A DNA stretch of 16,147 bases from Actinomycetes bacterium (GTDB lineage: Bacteria; Actinomycetota; Actinomycetes; Propionibacteriales; Propionibacteriaceae). Numbering within the stretch: position 1 is the first letter of the stretch; every line of letters starts with the position of its first letter. The notes beneath the pieces were generated by a model. It was not told the origin of the DNA, ran no database searches, and worked only from the letters and a program-made list of their open reading frames with translations. The translations under genes were made by a program, and so were the position numbers. Of this stretch, positions 5,134 to 13,552 are shown one piece after another. Location of the stretch: positions 1 to 16,147 of the forward strand of contig JAEYNS010000351.1 of NCBI GenBank assembly GCA_023412435.1. Reading direction: 5' to 3'.

Positions 5134-7203
5134 TCAGTTGGCCTTCGCGTACTTCTCGGCCAAGTTGGACGGCAGCAGTTCGTAGCCGTGGAACTCGCGG
5201 GTGAAGGTGCCCGAGCCGTGCCCGATGCCGCGTAGGTCGATCGCGTACCTCGCCAGTTCCGACTGCGGGACGAGCGCCCGGATGACCGCCTTGCGGTTCT
5301 CCGAGTCCGAGCCGAGCAGTTGCGCGCGGCGCCCTGACAGGTCGGTCATCACCGGGCCGAGGTACTCCTCGCCGACGGTCACCGTGACCAGGTCGATCGG
5401 CTCGAGCAGCCCGACCACCTTCGGGCTCGCGGCCTCCTTGATGGCGAGCGATCCTGCCAGCTGGAAGGCCATGTCGGAGGAGTCGACCGAGTGTGCCTTG
5501 CCGTCGAACAACGTGACCCGGATGTCGACCATCGGGTAGCCGGCGAAGACGCCCTTCTCCAACTGGCTGCGGATGCCCTTCTCCACTGACGGGATGAACT
5601 GCCGCGGGACGGCGCCGCCGACCACCTTGTCGACGAACTCGAAACCCGCGCCGCGCTCCAGCGGCTCGACCTCGATGTTGCACACCGCGTACTGGCCGTG
5701 GCCGCCCGACTGCTTGACGTGGCGACCGAGCGCGGTCGCCTTGCCGGTGAAGGTCTCCCGCAGCGCGATCTTCAGCTCGTCCTGCTCGACCTTGACGCCG
5801 TAGCGGTCGACCAGCCGTGCCAGCAGCAGGTCGGCGTGCGCCTGGCCCGTCGTCCACAGCACGAGCTGGTCGCTGGCGCCGCGGTCGAGCCGCACCGTGG
5901 TGTCCTCGACGACCAGCCGGTTCAGGGCGCCGGCCAGCTTGTCCTCGTCGTTGCGGGTGGCGGCCCGGATCGCCAGCGGCAGCAGCGGCTCGGGCAGGGC
6001 CCACCGCCCGACCACTACCGGACGGTCCTTCGCCGACAGGGTGTCGCCGGTCTCGGCGGTGGACAGCTTCGGGACGAGGACGATCTCGCCGGCGATCGCC
6101 TGCGACCGGGGCTTGAGCTCGGTGCCGACGACGGCCTGGATCAGGCCGATCCGCTCCTCGCTGTCGTGGTTGCTGCTGCGGCCGCCGTGCCCGCTGACGT
6201 GGACGGTGTCCTCGGCCTTCAGCGTGCCGGAGAAGATCCGCACCATGGACAGCCGGCCGGCGAACGGATCGGTGGGCGTCCGGATCACCTGGGCCACCAG
6301 CGGGGCGGAGGGGTCGGTTGCGGGGGCGTCGGGCAGTTCCTCCCCTGCCGGGGAGGAGACCGGCGGGTTCGGGTGCAGCGAGGGGGTCGGGAAGCCGTGG
6401 GCGATCAGGCGCAGGAGCTCCTCGACGCCGACGCCGGTGTTGGAGGCGACCGGCACCACAGGGAAGAGGTTCGCGGTGGCGACGGCCTTCATCAGGTCGT
6501 CGAGCAGGTAGTCGGTGTCGAGCTCCTCGCCGCTGAGGTAGCGGTCCATCAGGGAGTCGTCCTCCGCCTCCTGGATGATCGCCTCGATCAGCGGGCCGCG
6601 GTAGGCCTCGACCTGGTCGTCGTCGGCGCTGAGCTGGCGGTTCACCACCTCCTTGCCGGAGTAGTCGTGCTCCTCAAGGCTGAGCAGGCCGATGTTGCCG
6701 GAGATCACGCCCGGCGCCGACAGGGTGGGGACGTGGGTCGGCATGACGCCCTCGCCGAAGGCGGCCTGCGCGGCCGAGACCGAGGCGTCGAAGTCGGCGT
6801 GGCCGGCGTCCAGCTTGGTCAGCGCGATGATGCGCGGCAGCCGGGCGGCCTCGCACTCCTCCCACAGTGCGGCGGCGGCTCCGTCGATGCCGTCCGCGGC
6901 GGAGATGACGAAGATGGCGGCGTCTGCTGCCCTGATGCCCGCGCGCAGCTCGCCGACGAAGTCGGGGTGGCCGGGGGCGTCCAGCAGGTTGGTGATGGTG
7001 CCGCGGTTCTCCACCGACGCCAGGTAGAGCTGGGCGGCGCGCTCGGCGTCCTCCTTCTCGCCGCGGTAGCCCGCGATCCGGGCCTTGAGCAACTGCTCGA
7101 ACAGGGAGGTCTTCCCCGAACCCGCGTTTCCGATCAGGACGACGTTGCGGACTTCATCGGGACTGGTCACCTGCAGGGAGGCAGCGCTCATCTTTGAACT
7201 CAT
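5134..7203 (-). CDS. Elongation factor G-like protein (EF-G2 / FusA2 type)
   Basis: A 689-residue translational-GTPase-like protein with domains G, II, III, IV and V in EF-G order. The P-loop is GNAGSGKTS at residues 25-33, G3 is DAPGHPDF at 75-82, and G4 is TKLD at 129-132 in place of NKxD. The segment between P-loop and G3 is short, and the switch I motif RGIT is absent (ERAAQL at 54-59 stands where it should be). Domain II begins near VAQVIRTPTDPFAGRL, and domain IV holds the HVKQSGGHGQYAVCNIEV region. The C-terminus lacks the usual EF-G tail after about residue 680. ATG 7203 has AAGG 8 bases upstream; ATG 7191 is an alternative. This matches the actinobacterial EF-G2 group rather than the housekeeping fusA of the str operon. 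From memory, the mycobacterial EF-G2 binds guanine nucleotides but lacks ribosome-stimulated GTPase activity. Confidence 0.88.
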   Translation of the reverse strand: MSSKMSAASLQVTSPDEVRNVVLIGNAGSGKTSLFEQLLKARIAGYRGEKEDAERAAQLYLASVENRGTITNLLDAPGHPDFVGELRAGIRAADAAIFVISAADGIDGAAAALWEECEAARLPRIIALTKLDAGHADFDASVSAAQAAFGEGVMPTHVPTLSAPGVISGNIGLLSLEEHDYSGKEVVNRQLSADDDQVEAYRGPLIEAIIQEAEDDSLMDRYLSGEELDTDYLLDDLMKAVATANLFPVVPVASNTGVGVEELLRLIAHGFPTPSLHPNPPVSSPAGEELPDAPATDPSAPLVAQVIRTPTDPFAGRLSMVRIFSGTLKAEDTVHVSGHGGRSSNHDSEERIGLIQAVVGTELKPRSQAIAGEIVLVPKLSTAETGDTLSAKDRPVVVGRWALPEPLLPLAIRAATRNDEDKLAGALNRLVVEDTTVRLDRGASDQLVLWTTGQAHADLLLARLVDRYGVKVEQDELKIALRETFTGKATALGRHVKQSGGHGQYAVCNIEVEPLERGAGFEFVDKVVGGAVPRQFIPSVEKGIRSQLEKGVFAGYPMVDIRVTLFDGKAHSVDSSDMAFQLAGSLAIKEAASPKVVGLLEPIDLVTVTVGEEYLGPVMTDLSGRRAQLLGSDSENRKAVIRALVPQSELARYAIDLRGIGHGSGTFTREFHGYELLPSNLAEKYAKAN

Positions 7204-7379
7204 GGGACAACCTTGCCGTCGCCACTGACACCCTGCAACCGGTTTTGGGCGATTCGCGGAGGGTGCCGTGGCGGGCCCGTTCGCGCCGGTTCGCCGGGTG
7301 TCGGACGTCCTGGCTTCCCGCTGCGGGTCGTGTCCGCGGCGGCGGCGTCCACACCGGAGCGTTCTGGCCGACTACGGCC

Positions 7380-7389
7380 GACACGTGTC
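7380..7389. promoter_or_regulatory. Palindrome in the gap upstream of the EF-G-like gene
   Basis: GACACGTGTC is a perfect 10-base palindrome about 175 bases upstream of the EF-G-like start, in the 270-base gap between that gene and gltA. It could be an operator or chance. Apart from this and the repeat element at 7408-7476, nothing convincing is visible in the gap; no -35/-10 pair stands out. Confidence 0.2.
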
Positions 7390-7407
7390 CACTGAAGGGG
7401 GTCGGCG

Positions 7408-7473
7408 CGGGTCCGTCCCCTTGAGCCGGGGAACCCTCCCCGTGAGCCGGAGAACCGTCGCCGTGAGCCGGGG

Positions 7474-7476
<3 letters not shown>
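7408..7476 (-). repeat. Stop-codon-anchored tandem repeat, three units (copy 2)
   Basis: On the minus strand, three units run from the gltA stop codon: 7476-7455 (22 bases), 7454-7434 (21) and 7433-7413 (21), followed by ACCCG. All contain the core CGGCTCA. Unit 2 reads TTCTCCGGCTCACGGGGA and unit 3 TTCCCCGGCTCAAGGGGA. The order, the starting TGA and the closing GGGGACGGACCC match the copy after yccF at 4379-4425, which has two units. Each unit can form a small hairpin (for example TCCCC pairing with GGGGA across GGCTCAA), so it may aid termination or protect the 3' end. Confidence 0.78.
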
Positions 7477-8751
<1,275 letters not shown>

Positions 8752-8757
8752 GGGCGC

Positions 8758-8763
8758 ACCCTA
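8758..8763 (-). promoter_or_regulatory. Candidate -10 box giving a leaderless gltA transcript
   Basis: TAGGGT on the minus strand ends 6 bases before the gltA ATG. The hexamer and spacing are identical to those before marC. No good -35 box is seen 16-18 bases upstream. Confidence 0.45.
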
Positions 8764-8819
8764 CGGGCCACGGCCGTAGCAGGTGCGGGGTCCGCCAATT
8801 TGACCCCGGCACCCCGGTT

Positions 8820-8848
8820 TTGACCCACCTATCCGCGCGGGGTAACCT
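8820..8848 (+). promoter_or_regulatory. Sigma-A type promoter of rplM-rpsI-glmM
   Basis: TTGACC at 8820-8825 and TAACCT at 8843-8848 are separated by exactly 17 bases, close to the TTGACA/TANNNT consensus. Transcription would start near 8855 and leave a leader of about 80 bases before the rplM GTG at 8935. This is the clearest promoter in the window. Confidence 0.75.
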
Positions 8849-8866
8849 TGGACGTCGTTGCGCTGT

Positions 8867-8886
8867 GGTCTGCCCAGTGGCAGATC
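8867..8886 (+). promoter_or_regulatory. Leader hairpin upstream of rplM
   Basis: GGTCTGCC at 8867-8874 can pair with GGCAGATC at 8879-8886 (one G-U pair) across a CAGT loop. It lies in the presumed 5' leader of rplM. L13 operons in other bacteria carry autoregulatory leader structures that bind L13. I do not recognise this as the known L13 leader family, so it is only a candidate for that role. Confidence 0.4.
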
Positions 8887-8934
8887 CCGCATTGACGATA
8901 GTGAAGACAACTCATGGAAGCAGGTCTTTGACCC

Positions 8935-9378
8935 GTGTCTACGTACAGCCCGAAGCCTGGCGAGATCACCAGGAACTGGCACGTCATCGATGCCGAGGAC
9001 GTGATCCTGGGTCGCCTCGCCGTGACCGCCGCCACCCTGCTGCGCGGCAAGCACAAGGCACAGTTCGCGCCGCACGTCGACACCGGTGACTTCGTGATCG
9101 TGGTGAACGCGTCGAAGGTCGCCCTCACCGGCAACAAGCGCACCGACAAGCTGGCCTACCGTCACTCCGGTCGTCCGGGCGGGCTGAAGTCCATCTCCTA
9201 CGGCGAACTGCTGGAGTCCGACCCCCGCAAGGCCGTCGAGCGCGCCGTGTGGGGCATGCTCCCCAAGAACAAGCTCAGCCGCCAGCTGATCAAGAAGCTC
9301 AAGGTGTACGCCGGGCCGGAGCACCCGCACACCGCCCAGAAGCCGCAGCCCTACCAGATCACCCAGATCGCCCAGTGA
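8935..9378 (+). CDS. rplM: 50S ribosomal protein L13
   Basis: A 147-residue large-subunit protein, an early-assembly 23S rRNA binder. Conserved blocks are visible: [15 protein letters not shown] (15-29), [42 protein letters not shown] and [13 protein letters not shown] 8935 is used because the family's N-terminus ([18 protein letters not shown]) begins there; GGAAGCAGG lies about 10 bases upstream. It is the first gene of the rplM-rpsI-glmM unit, with an 11-base gap to rpsI, and is driven by the promoter at 8820-8848. Confidence 0.97.
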   Translation: MSTYSPKPGEITRNWHVIDAEDVILGRLAVTAATLLRGKHKAQFAPHVDTGDFVIVVNASKVALTGNKRTDKLAYRHSGRPGGLKSISYGELLESDPRKAVERAVWGMLPKNKLSRQLIKKLKVYAGPEHPHTAQKPQPYQITQIAQ

Positions 9379-9389
9379 CAGGAATGACA

Positions 9390-9908
9390 GTGACCGACAT
9401 CGTCGAAGAGACTGCTACCACCGACGAGTTCGTCCCCTTCACCGAGGGCGAGCGCGAGATCGCCTACCGTGCCGAGGCCGTCCCGAGCGCTGCGGTGCCC
9501 GGCGGGCGCCCGGCAGTGGTCGCCCCCGCCGCCGCGACCGGTCGCCGCAAGGAGGCCATCGCGCGGGTCCGGATCGCCCCCGGCACCGGCCAGTTCTCGA
9601 TCAACGGCCGCAGCCTCGAGGACTACTTCCCGAACAAGCTGCACCAGCAGACGGTCAACGAGCCCTTCGTGACCGCCGCCGTGGTGGGCTCCTACGACGT
9701 CATCGCCACCATCGTCGGCGGCGGCGTCACCGGCCAGGCCGGCGCGCTGCGACTGGGCATCGCCCGGGCGCTGAACGCCGTCGACGCCGAGGCCAGCCGT
9801 CCCGCCCTGAAGAAGGCCGGCCTGCTGACCCGCGACGCCCGGATCAAGGAGCGCAAGAAGGCCGGCCTGAAGAAGGCCCGTAAGGCTCCGCAGTACAGCA
9901 AGCGCTGA
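9390..9908 (+). CDS. rpsI: 30S ribosomal protein S9
   Basis: A 172-residue small-subunit protein whose C-terminal tail reaches the P site. The core starts at [17 protein letters not shown], runs through [14 protein letters not shown] and [19 protein letters not shown], and ends with the invariant type of tail, [12 protein letters not shown]. The N-terminal about 45 residues are an acidic, low-complexity extension usual in actinobacterial S9. The start is decided by the ribosome binding site: AGGA at 9380-9383 is 6 bases from GTG 9390 but touches ATG 9384, so GTG 9390 is preferred, giving TDIVEETAT after the initiator Met. ATG 9384 would add two residues. Confidence 0.95.
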   Translation: MTDIVEETATTDEFVPFTEGEREIAYRAEAVPSAAVPGGRPAVVAPAAATGRRKEAIARVRIAPGTGQFSINGRSLEDYFPNKLHQQTVNEPFVTAAVVGSYDVIATIVGGGVTGQAGALRLGIARALNAVDAEASRPALKKAGLLTRDARIKERKKAGLKKARKAPQYSKR

Positions 9909-9924
9909 CGCGGGCCATAACCGG

Positions 9925-11280
9925 ATGCCCCGGCTCTTCGGCACCGACGGAGTGCGCGGCACCGCCAACGCCGATCTCACACCCGAGATCGCGTTGCAGG
10001 TGTCGAGCGCTGCCGCCCGGGTGCTGGGAGAGGCCGGGGCTTTTGGTTCCGGTCGCAGGCCACGCGCGCTGGTCGGGCGGGACCCGCGGGCCTCGGGGGA
10101 GTTCCTCGAGGCCAGCGTCATAGCCGGACTCGCCTCGTCAGGGGTCGACGTGGTGCGGCTCGGGAGCGTCCCGACCCCCGGCGTGGCCTACCTGGTGGGC
10201 GAGCTGGACGCCGACCTCGGCGTGATGCTGTCGGCGAGTCACAACCCGGCCCCCGACAACGGCATCAAGTTCTTCGCCCGCGGCGGGGTCAAGCTCGACG
10301 ACAGCCTCGAGGACGCCATCGAGGCGCAGATCGGCCAGCCCTGGGACCGTCCCACCGGGGCGGGCGTGGGACGCGTCCGGCCCGACCTCGGCGCCCGTGA
10401 GGCCTATGTCGCCCACCTTGTCTCGAGCCTCGGAAGCGACGGCAGCCTCGACGGGCTCAAGGTCGTGATCGACGCCGCGAACGGTGCGGCCTACCGCACC
10501 GCTCCCGAGGCCTTCGCCGCCCAGGGCGCGCAGGTGGTCCTGCTGCACGCCGAACCGGACGGGCTCAACATCAACGACCGGGCCGGCTCGACCCACCCCG
10601 AGGCGCTGCAGGCCGCGGTGGTGGCCCACCGCGCCGACCTCGGCATCGCGCTGGACGGCGACGCCGACCGGTGCCTGGCGGTGGACGCCGAAGGCACGCT
10701 GGTCGACGGCGACCAGATCCTGGCGATCCTCGCGCTGGCGATGCGGGACGCCCGCACCCTGCACAGCGACACCGTGGTCGCCACGGTGATGAGCAATCTC
10801 GGGTTCCTGCAGGCGATGAAGCGCCACAACATCTCCGTCGACACCACGAAGGTGGGGGACCGCTATGTGCTCGAGGCGATGAACGCCAACGGCTTCACCC
10901 TCGGCGGCGAGCAGTCCGGGCACGTCATCATGAGCGAGTTCGCCACCACCGGCGACGGCGTCCTGACCGCCCTGCACCTGGCCTCGCAGATGACCAGGAC
11001 GGGGCGTTCGCTGGCCGACCTCGCGTCGGTGATGACCCGGTTCCCGCAGGTGCTCGTCAACGTCTCCGGGGTGAACAAGGCGCGCGCCGGGCTCGATCCC
11101 GAGGTGAACGCCGCTGTCACCGCCGCGGCGAAGGAGCTGGGCGAGTCCGGGCGGGTGCTGCTGCGTCCGTCGGGCACCGAGCCGCTGGTGCGGGTGATGG
11201 TCGAGGCCGCCACCCAGGAGCAGGCCACCGCGGTGGCCGAGCGGCTGGCAGGCGTCGTCAAGGCGCGCCTGAGCCTGTAG
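9925..11280 (+). CDS. glmM: Phosphoglucosamine mutase
   Basis: A 451-residue cytoplasmic enzyme that interconverts glucosamine-6-phosphate and glucosamine-1-phosphate, the step after GlmS on the way to UDP-GlcNAc for peptidoglycan. It begins [12 protein letters not shown]. The phosphoserine loop is [17 protein letters not shown] with the active serine at 105. The metal-binding loop is [10 protein letters not shown], the sugar-binding loop is GGEQSGH, and the phosphate-binding loop is [14 protein letters not shown] near the C-terminus. Length matches the family (about 445-450). It lies 16 bases after rpsI with a poor ribosome binding site, suggesting co-transcription with the ribosomal genes. 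A hairpin follows at 11304-11321. Confidence 0.97.
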   Translation: MPRLFGTDGVRGTANADLTPEIALQVSSAAARVLGEAGAFGSGRRPRALVGRDPRASGEFLEASVIAGLASSGVDVVRLGSVPTPGVAYLVGELDADLGVMLSASHNPAPDNGIKFFARGGVKLDDSLEDAIEAQIGQPWDRPTGAGVGRVRPDLGAREAYVAHLVSSLGSDGSLDGLKVVIDAANGAAYRTAPEAFAAQGAQVVLLHAEPDGLNINDRAGSTHPEALQAAVVAHRADLGIALDGDADRCLAVDAEGTLVDGDQILAILALAMRDARTLHSDTVVATVMSNLGFLQAMKRHNISVDTTKVGDRYVLEAMNANGFTLGGEQSGHVIMSEFATTGDGVLTALHLASQMTRTGRSLADLASVMTRFPQVLVNVSGVNKARAGLDPEVNAAVTAAAKELGESGRVLLRPSGTEPLVRVMVEAATQEQATAVAERLAGVVKARLSL

Positions 11281-11303
11281 CACTCCGCGACCGGGTGCAA
11301 CGA

Positions 11304-11321
11304 AGTCGCCGGCGGGCGACT
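11304..11321 (+). terminator. Candidate terminator after glmM
   Basis: AGTCGCC at 11304-11310 pairs perfectly with GGCGACT at 11315-11321 across a GGCG loop. The bases after it (CTTACT) are only weakly T-rich. It sits 24 bases past the glmM stop and just before the sigma factor gene, so it could end the rplM-rpsI-glmM transcript. Confidence 0.5.
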
Positions 11322-11357
11322 CTTACTGGTGTGACCACTACCCGGACGGGAGCTGCG

Positions 11358-11864
11358 GTGGACCTCGACACGGTGCCCGCCTTCGACGAGTACGTGCGCG
11401 CGCGCTCGGACGGCCTGCTGCGGCTGGCCTGGCTGGTCACCCGCGACTGGGAGGACGCCCGCGACGCCGTTCAGGATGCGTTCGCCTCGCTGTATCCGCG
11501 GTGGGCGGTCCTGCCGGACGGTGACCGGCGGCACTCCTATGTCTCCCGGACGGTGGTCAACGCCTGCCTGGCCGTGGTGCGGCGGCGTCGCTCGCAGCCG
11601 GTGGCCGACCCCTCGCTGCTGGCCGGGGCACCGTCCACCCCGGACTTCGGCGATGCGGTGGCCAGGGCCGACGCCGCCTGGCGGCTGTGCGGCGAACTGC
11701 CGGCCACCCAACGCGCAGCCGTCGTGCTGCGCTTCTACAACGACTACAGCTTCGGCCAGATCGCCGAGGCGCTGGGCTGCACCGAGTCGACGGCGCGCTC
11801 CCACGTCCACAGGGCGATGGCGGCGCTGCGGTTGCTCCTGGACTCCGGAGGGCTGGATGGATGA
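11358..11864 (+). CDS. ECF sigma factor, SigE family
   Basis: A 168-residue RNA polymerase sigma factor with only regions 2 and 4. Region 2 spans about residues 9-70 and includes RARSDGLLRLAWLVTRDWEDARDAVQ..., with the DAVQDAFASLYPRW block at 37-50. Region 4 spans about 113-160 with LPATQRAAVVLRFYNDYSFGQIA and the helix-turn-helix CTESTARSHVHRAM. The YPRW form and length match the actinobacterial SigE family of ECF sigma factors (the Streptomyces-type group). GTG 11358 is chosen because GGGAG lies 6 bases upstream; an in-frame GTG at 11331 would add nine residues but lacks a good site. Its end overlaps the start of the next gene by 8 bases, which ties it to that membrane protein. No promoter specific to it was recognised. 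Confidence 0.9.
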   Translation: MDLDTVPAFDEYVRARSDGLLRLAWLVTRDWEDARDAVQDAFASLYPRWAVLPDGDRRHSYVSRTVVNACLAVVRRRRSQPVADPSLLAGAPSTPDFGDAVARADAAWRLCGELPATQRAAVVLRFYNDYSFGQIAEALGCTESTARSHVHRAMAALRLLLDSGGLDG

Positions 11865-13134
11865 GCTGGAGCGGGCGTTCCGCGACGCCCTGAAGCGTGC
11901 CGACACGGTGGCCGTCCCGGTCGACGTCGATCCCGAGGAGATCAGGGGCGCGCGACCCCGGCGGCCCCGCTGGGTCGGCGGCCTCGCGATCGCGGCAGGG
12001 CTCGCCGTGGTCGCAGGGGTCGGGGTCTGGGCGGCAGTGGGTCGTGGCGTGCCCGCGGTGCCTGCCGCCGTGGCGGCCACCATGGTCGAGGTCGACGCCT
12101 TCTCGGGGCGGGCGAACCCGACAGTGCCGCTGGACGCCGCGCTGGCCGACCAGCTCTACGAGTCCCTGCCCAGCCTGGAACAGACCGGCTTCGAGCTGAC
12201 CGACCTGCCCGCGACGGGGCTGGGCTTTCGGGGCTTCGTGGTGACCCCGCCGGACGACACCCGGCCCGTGCTCCGCATCACACCCGGCACGGTGGTGGTC
12301 GACCCGGGCGGCGACCCGGAGATTCTCGCCGACGCCGACGGCACCCTGTTCGGCGCCGTGCTCGGCGCGCTGCCCGAGGACCTGGAGCAGCTCGTGCTGG
12401 GCCAGCTGGTGCAGGTCAGGATCCGCAACGCGGGCGAGGTCGCGCTGGCCGATGTCACGGTGACCTTCCCCGACAACCAGACGATCGGCTTCGGCGACCT
12501 GCCCGTCGGTGCCGCCAGCCGGTACGCCCCGGTAGCGCTGGCCTACCGGTATGCCCTCATCGTGGCCACCGCGAACGGGACCGGGCACCGCTGGCAGCCG
12601 ATCGACTTCATGGGCGAGAGCCCGCTGGCGCCGGGCTACTACAGCTACGCGATCAGCGTGGACGGCGACCAGATCGACCTGGTCTTCGAGACGGACGAGG
12701 CTCCGCCGGCCACGGCACCGACCGCCACCCCTGACCCGCAGGACGAGCCGACCCCGACCGAACCGCAGGCGCCGCCACCGGTGGCAGACGGCGACACCGC
12801 GACCTGGCTGCTGCTCGACCCGGCTGCCGTCGGTCCGGAGTCGACGGAGCTGACCGTCGGGGTGACCCGGCTGGGTTGTGCCTCGGGGGTGACCGGGGCG
12901 GTCCTGGACCCGCTGGTGGAGATCACCGACGAGCAGGTGGTGGTCACCATCAAGGTCGACCCGCTGCCGCAGGGCCAGTACGAGTGCCAGGGCAATGACA
13001 CGGTCGAGTACGTGGTGACCCTGGCCGAGCCGCTGGGTGGCCGCGACCTCGTGGACGGCGCCTGCCTGGCGGGGGAGGCGACCGGCACCGCAGCCTGCGT
13101 CGACGGTGCGGTGCGGCGGGTCGGCTCTAGGTAG
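11857..13134 (+). CDS. Single-pass membrane protein, probable anti-sigma/sensor partner with three extracytoplasmic domains
   Basis: A 425-residue protein; ATG 11857 has GGAGGG 4 bases upstream and lies inside the sigma gene's end. Residues 1-38 are a charged cytoplasmic tail, and 39-62 (WVGGLAIAAGLAVVAGVGVWAAV) a membrane segment. Outside, domain 1 (about 76-171) starts VEVDAFSGRANPTVPL and holds GLGFRGFVV. Domain 2 (about 182-278) is beta-rich with VRIRNAGEVALADVTVTFPD and QPIDFMGESPLAPGYYSYAI. A Pro/Thr linker (281-310) leads to domain 3 (314-425), whose four cysteines (341, 377, 403, 414) could form two disulfides; it holds YECQGN and LVDGACLAG. Similar FSGRxNP and CQGN..DGAC sequences are familiar to me from uncharacterised bacterial proteins. 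No HxxxCxxC zinc anti-sigma motif is seen in the short tail. The sigma partnership is inferred from the overlap. Confidence 0.82.
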   Translation: MDELERAFRDALKRADTVAVPVDVDPEEIRGARPRRPRWVGGLAIAAGLAVVAGVGVWAAVGRGVPAVPAAVAATMVEVDAFSGRANPTVPLDAALADQLYESLPSLEQTGFELTDLPATGLGFRGFVVTPPDDTRPVLRITPGTVVVDPGGDPEILADADGTLFGAVLGALPEDLEQLVLGQLVQVRIRNAGEVALADVTVTFPDNQTIGFGDLPVGAASRYAPVALAYRYALIVATANGTGHRWQPIDFMGESPLAPGYYSYAISVDGDQIDLVFETDEAPPATAPTATPDPQDEPTPTEPQAPPPVADGDTATWLLLDPAAVGPESTELTVGVTRLGCASGVTGAVLDPLVEITDEQVVVTIKVDPLPQGQYECQGNDTVEYVVTLAEPLGGRDLVDGACLAGEATGTAACVDGAVRRVGSR

Positions 13135-13552
13135 CGGGCCCGTCCAGCCGGCGGCCGAGCACCACGACGTCCTGCTGCTGGTAGCCGAGGTGCTCGTAGA
13201 AGCCGAGCACCGGCGCGTTGTCGGTGCGCACCATGAACTGGATCTTCGGCACCCCGTGCGCCACCAGCCAGCGCTCGCAGGCAGCCATCAGCTCCCGGCC
13301 CAGGCCGGTGCCGCGGGCGGCGGGGGCCACCGCCAGGTAGTACACCCAGCCGCGGTGCCCGTCGTGACCCACCATCGCCGTGCCGACCAGCCCTCCGGAC
13401 GCGACACGCGCCCCGAGCACTGCCGAGGCCGGACCGGTGACGGCCCTGGCGAAGTCGGCGTGCGGGTCGTTCCACGGCCGGGTCAAGCCCGCGACCTGCC
13501 ACAAGGCGACCACGTCGGGGGCGTCGGCCTGCCCCAGTGCCACGGCCTCCAC
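13127..13552 (-). CDS. GNAT family N-acetyltransferase, YpeA-like
   Basis: A 141-residue acetyltransferase. The acetyl-CoA binding motif A is YYLAVAPAARGTGLGRELM at residues 71-89, with the R-G-T-G-L-G loop at 80-85. The C-terminal NAPVLGFYEHLGYQ is the usual GNAT closing motif. Length and WVYYLAV match the YpeA group; the substrate is unknown. The start is GTG 13552, which shares one base with the coaA stop (TAGTG), so the two are probably translationally coupled. Its stop (13127-13129) overlaps the end of the convergent membrane-protein gene by 8 bases, so the two transcripts must overlap. Confidence 0.92.
   Translation of the reverse strand: MEAVALGQADAPDVVALWQVAGLTRPWNDPHADFARAVTGPASAVLGARVASGGLVGTAMVGHDGHRGWVYYLAVAPAARGTGLGRELMAACERWLVAHGVPKIQFMVRTDNAPVLGFYEHLGYQQQDVVVLGRRLDGPAT

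Noticed and set aside
5698..7197. 499-codon plus-strand open frame antisense to the EF-G-like gene
   Set aside because: Composition (repetitive Gly/Gln/Val/Arg/Asp) is that of a shadow frame of a high-GC gene, and the minus strand holds a full EF-G-like protein.
7154..7384. 76-codon minus-strand frame upstream of the EF-G-like gene
   Set aside because: It overlaps the EF-G-like start, has an odd composition and has no recognisable ribosome binding site or family.
11331..11357. Earlier GTG start for the sigma factor
   Set aside because: No ribosome binding site or TANNNT at leaderless spacing is visible there, while GTG 11358 has GGGAG 6 bases upstream. It remains possible.
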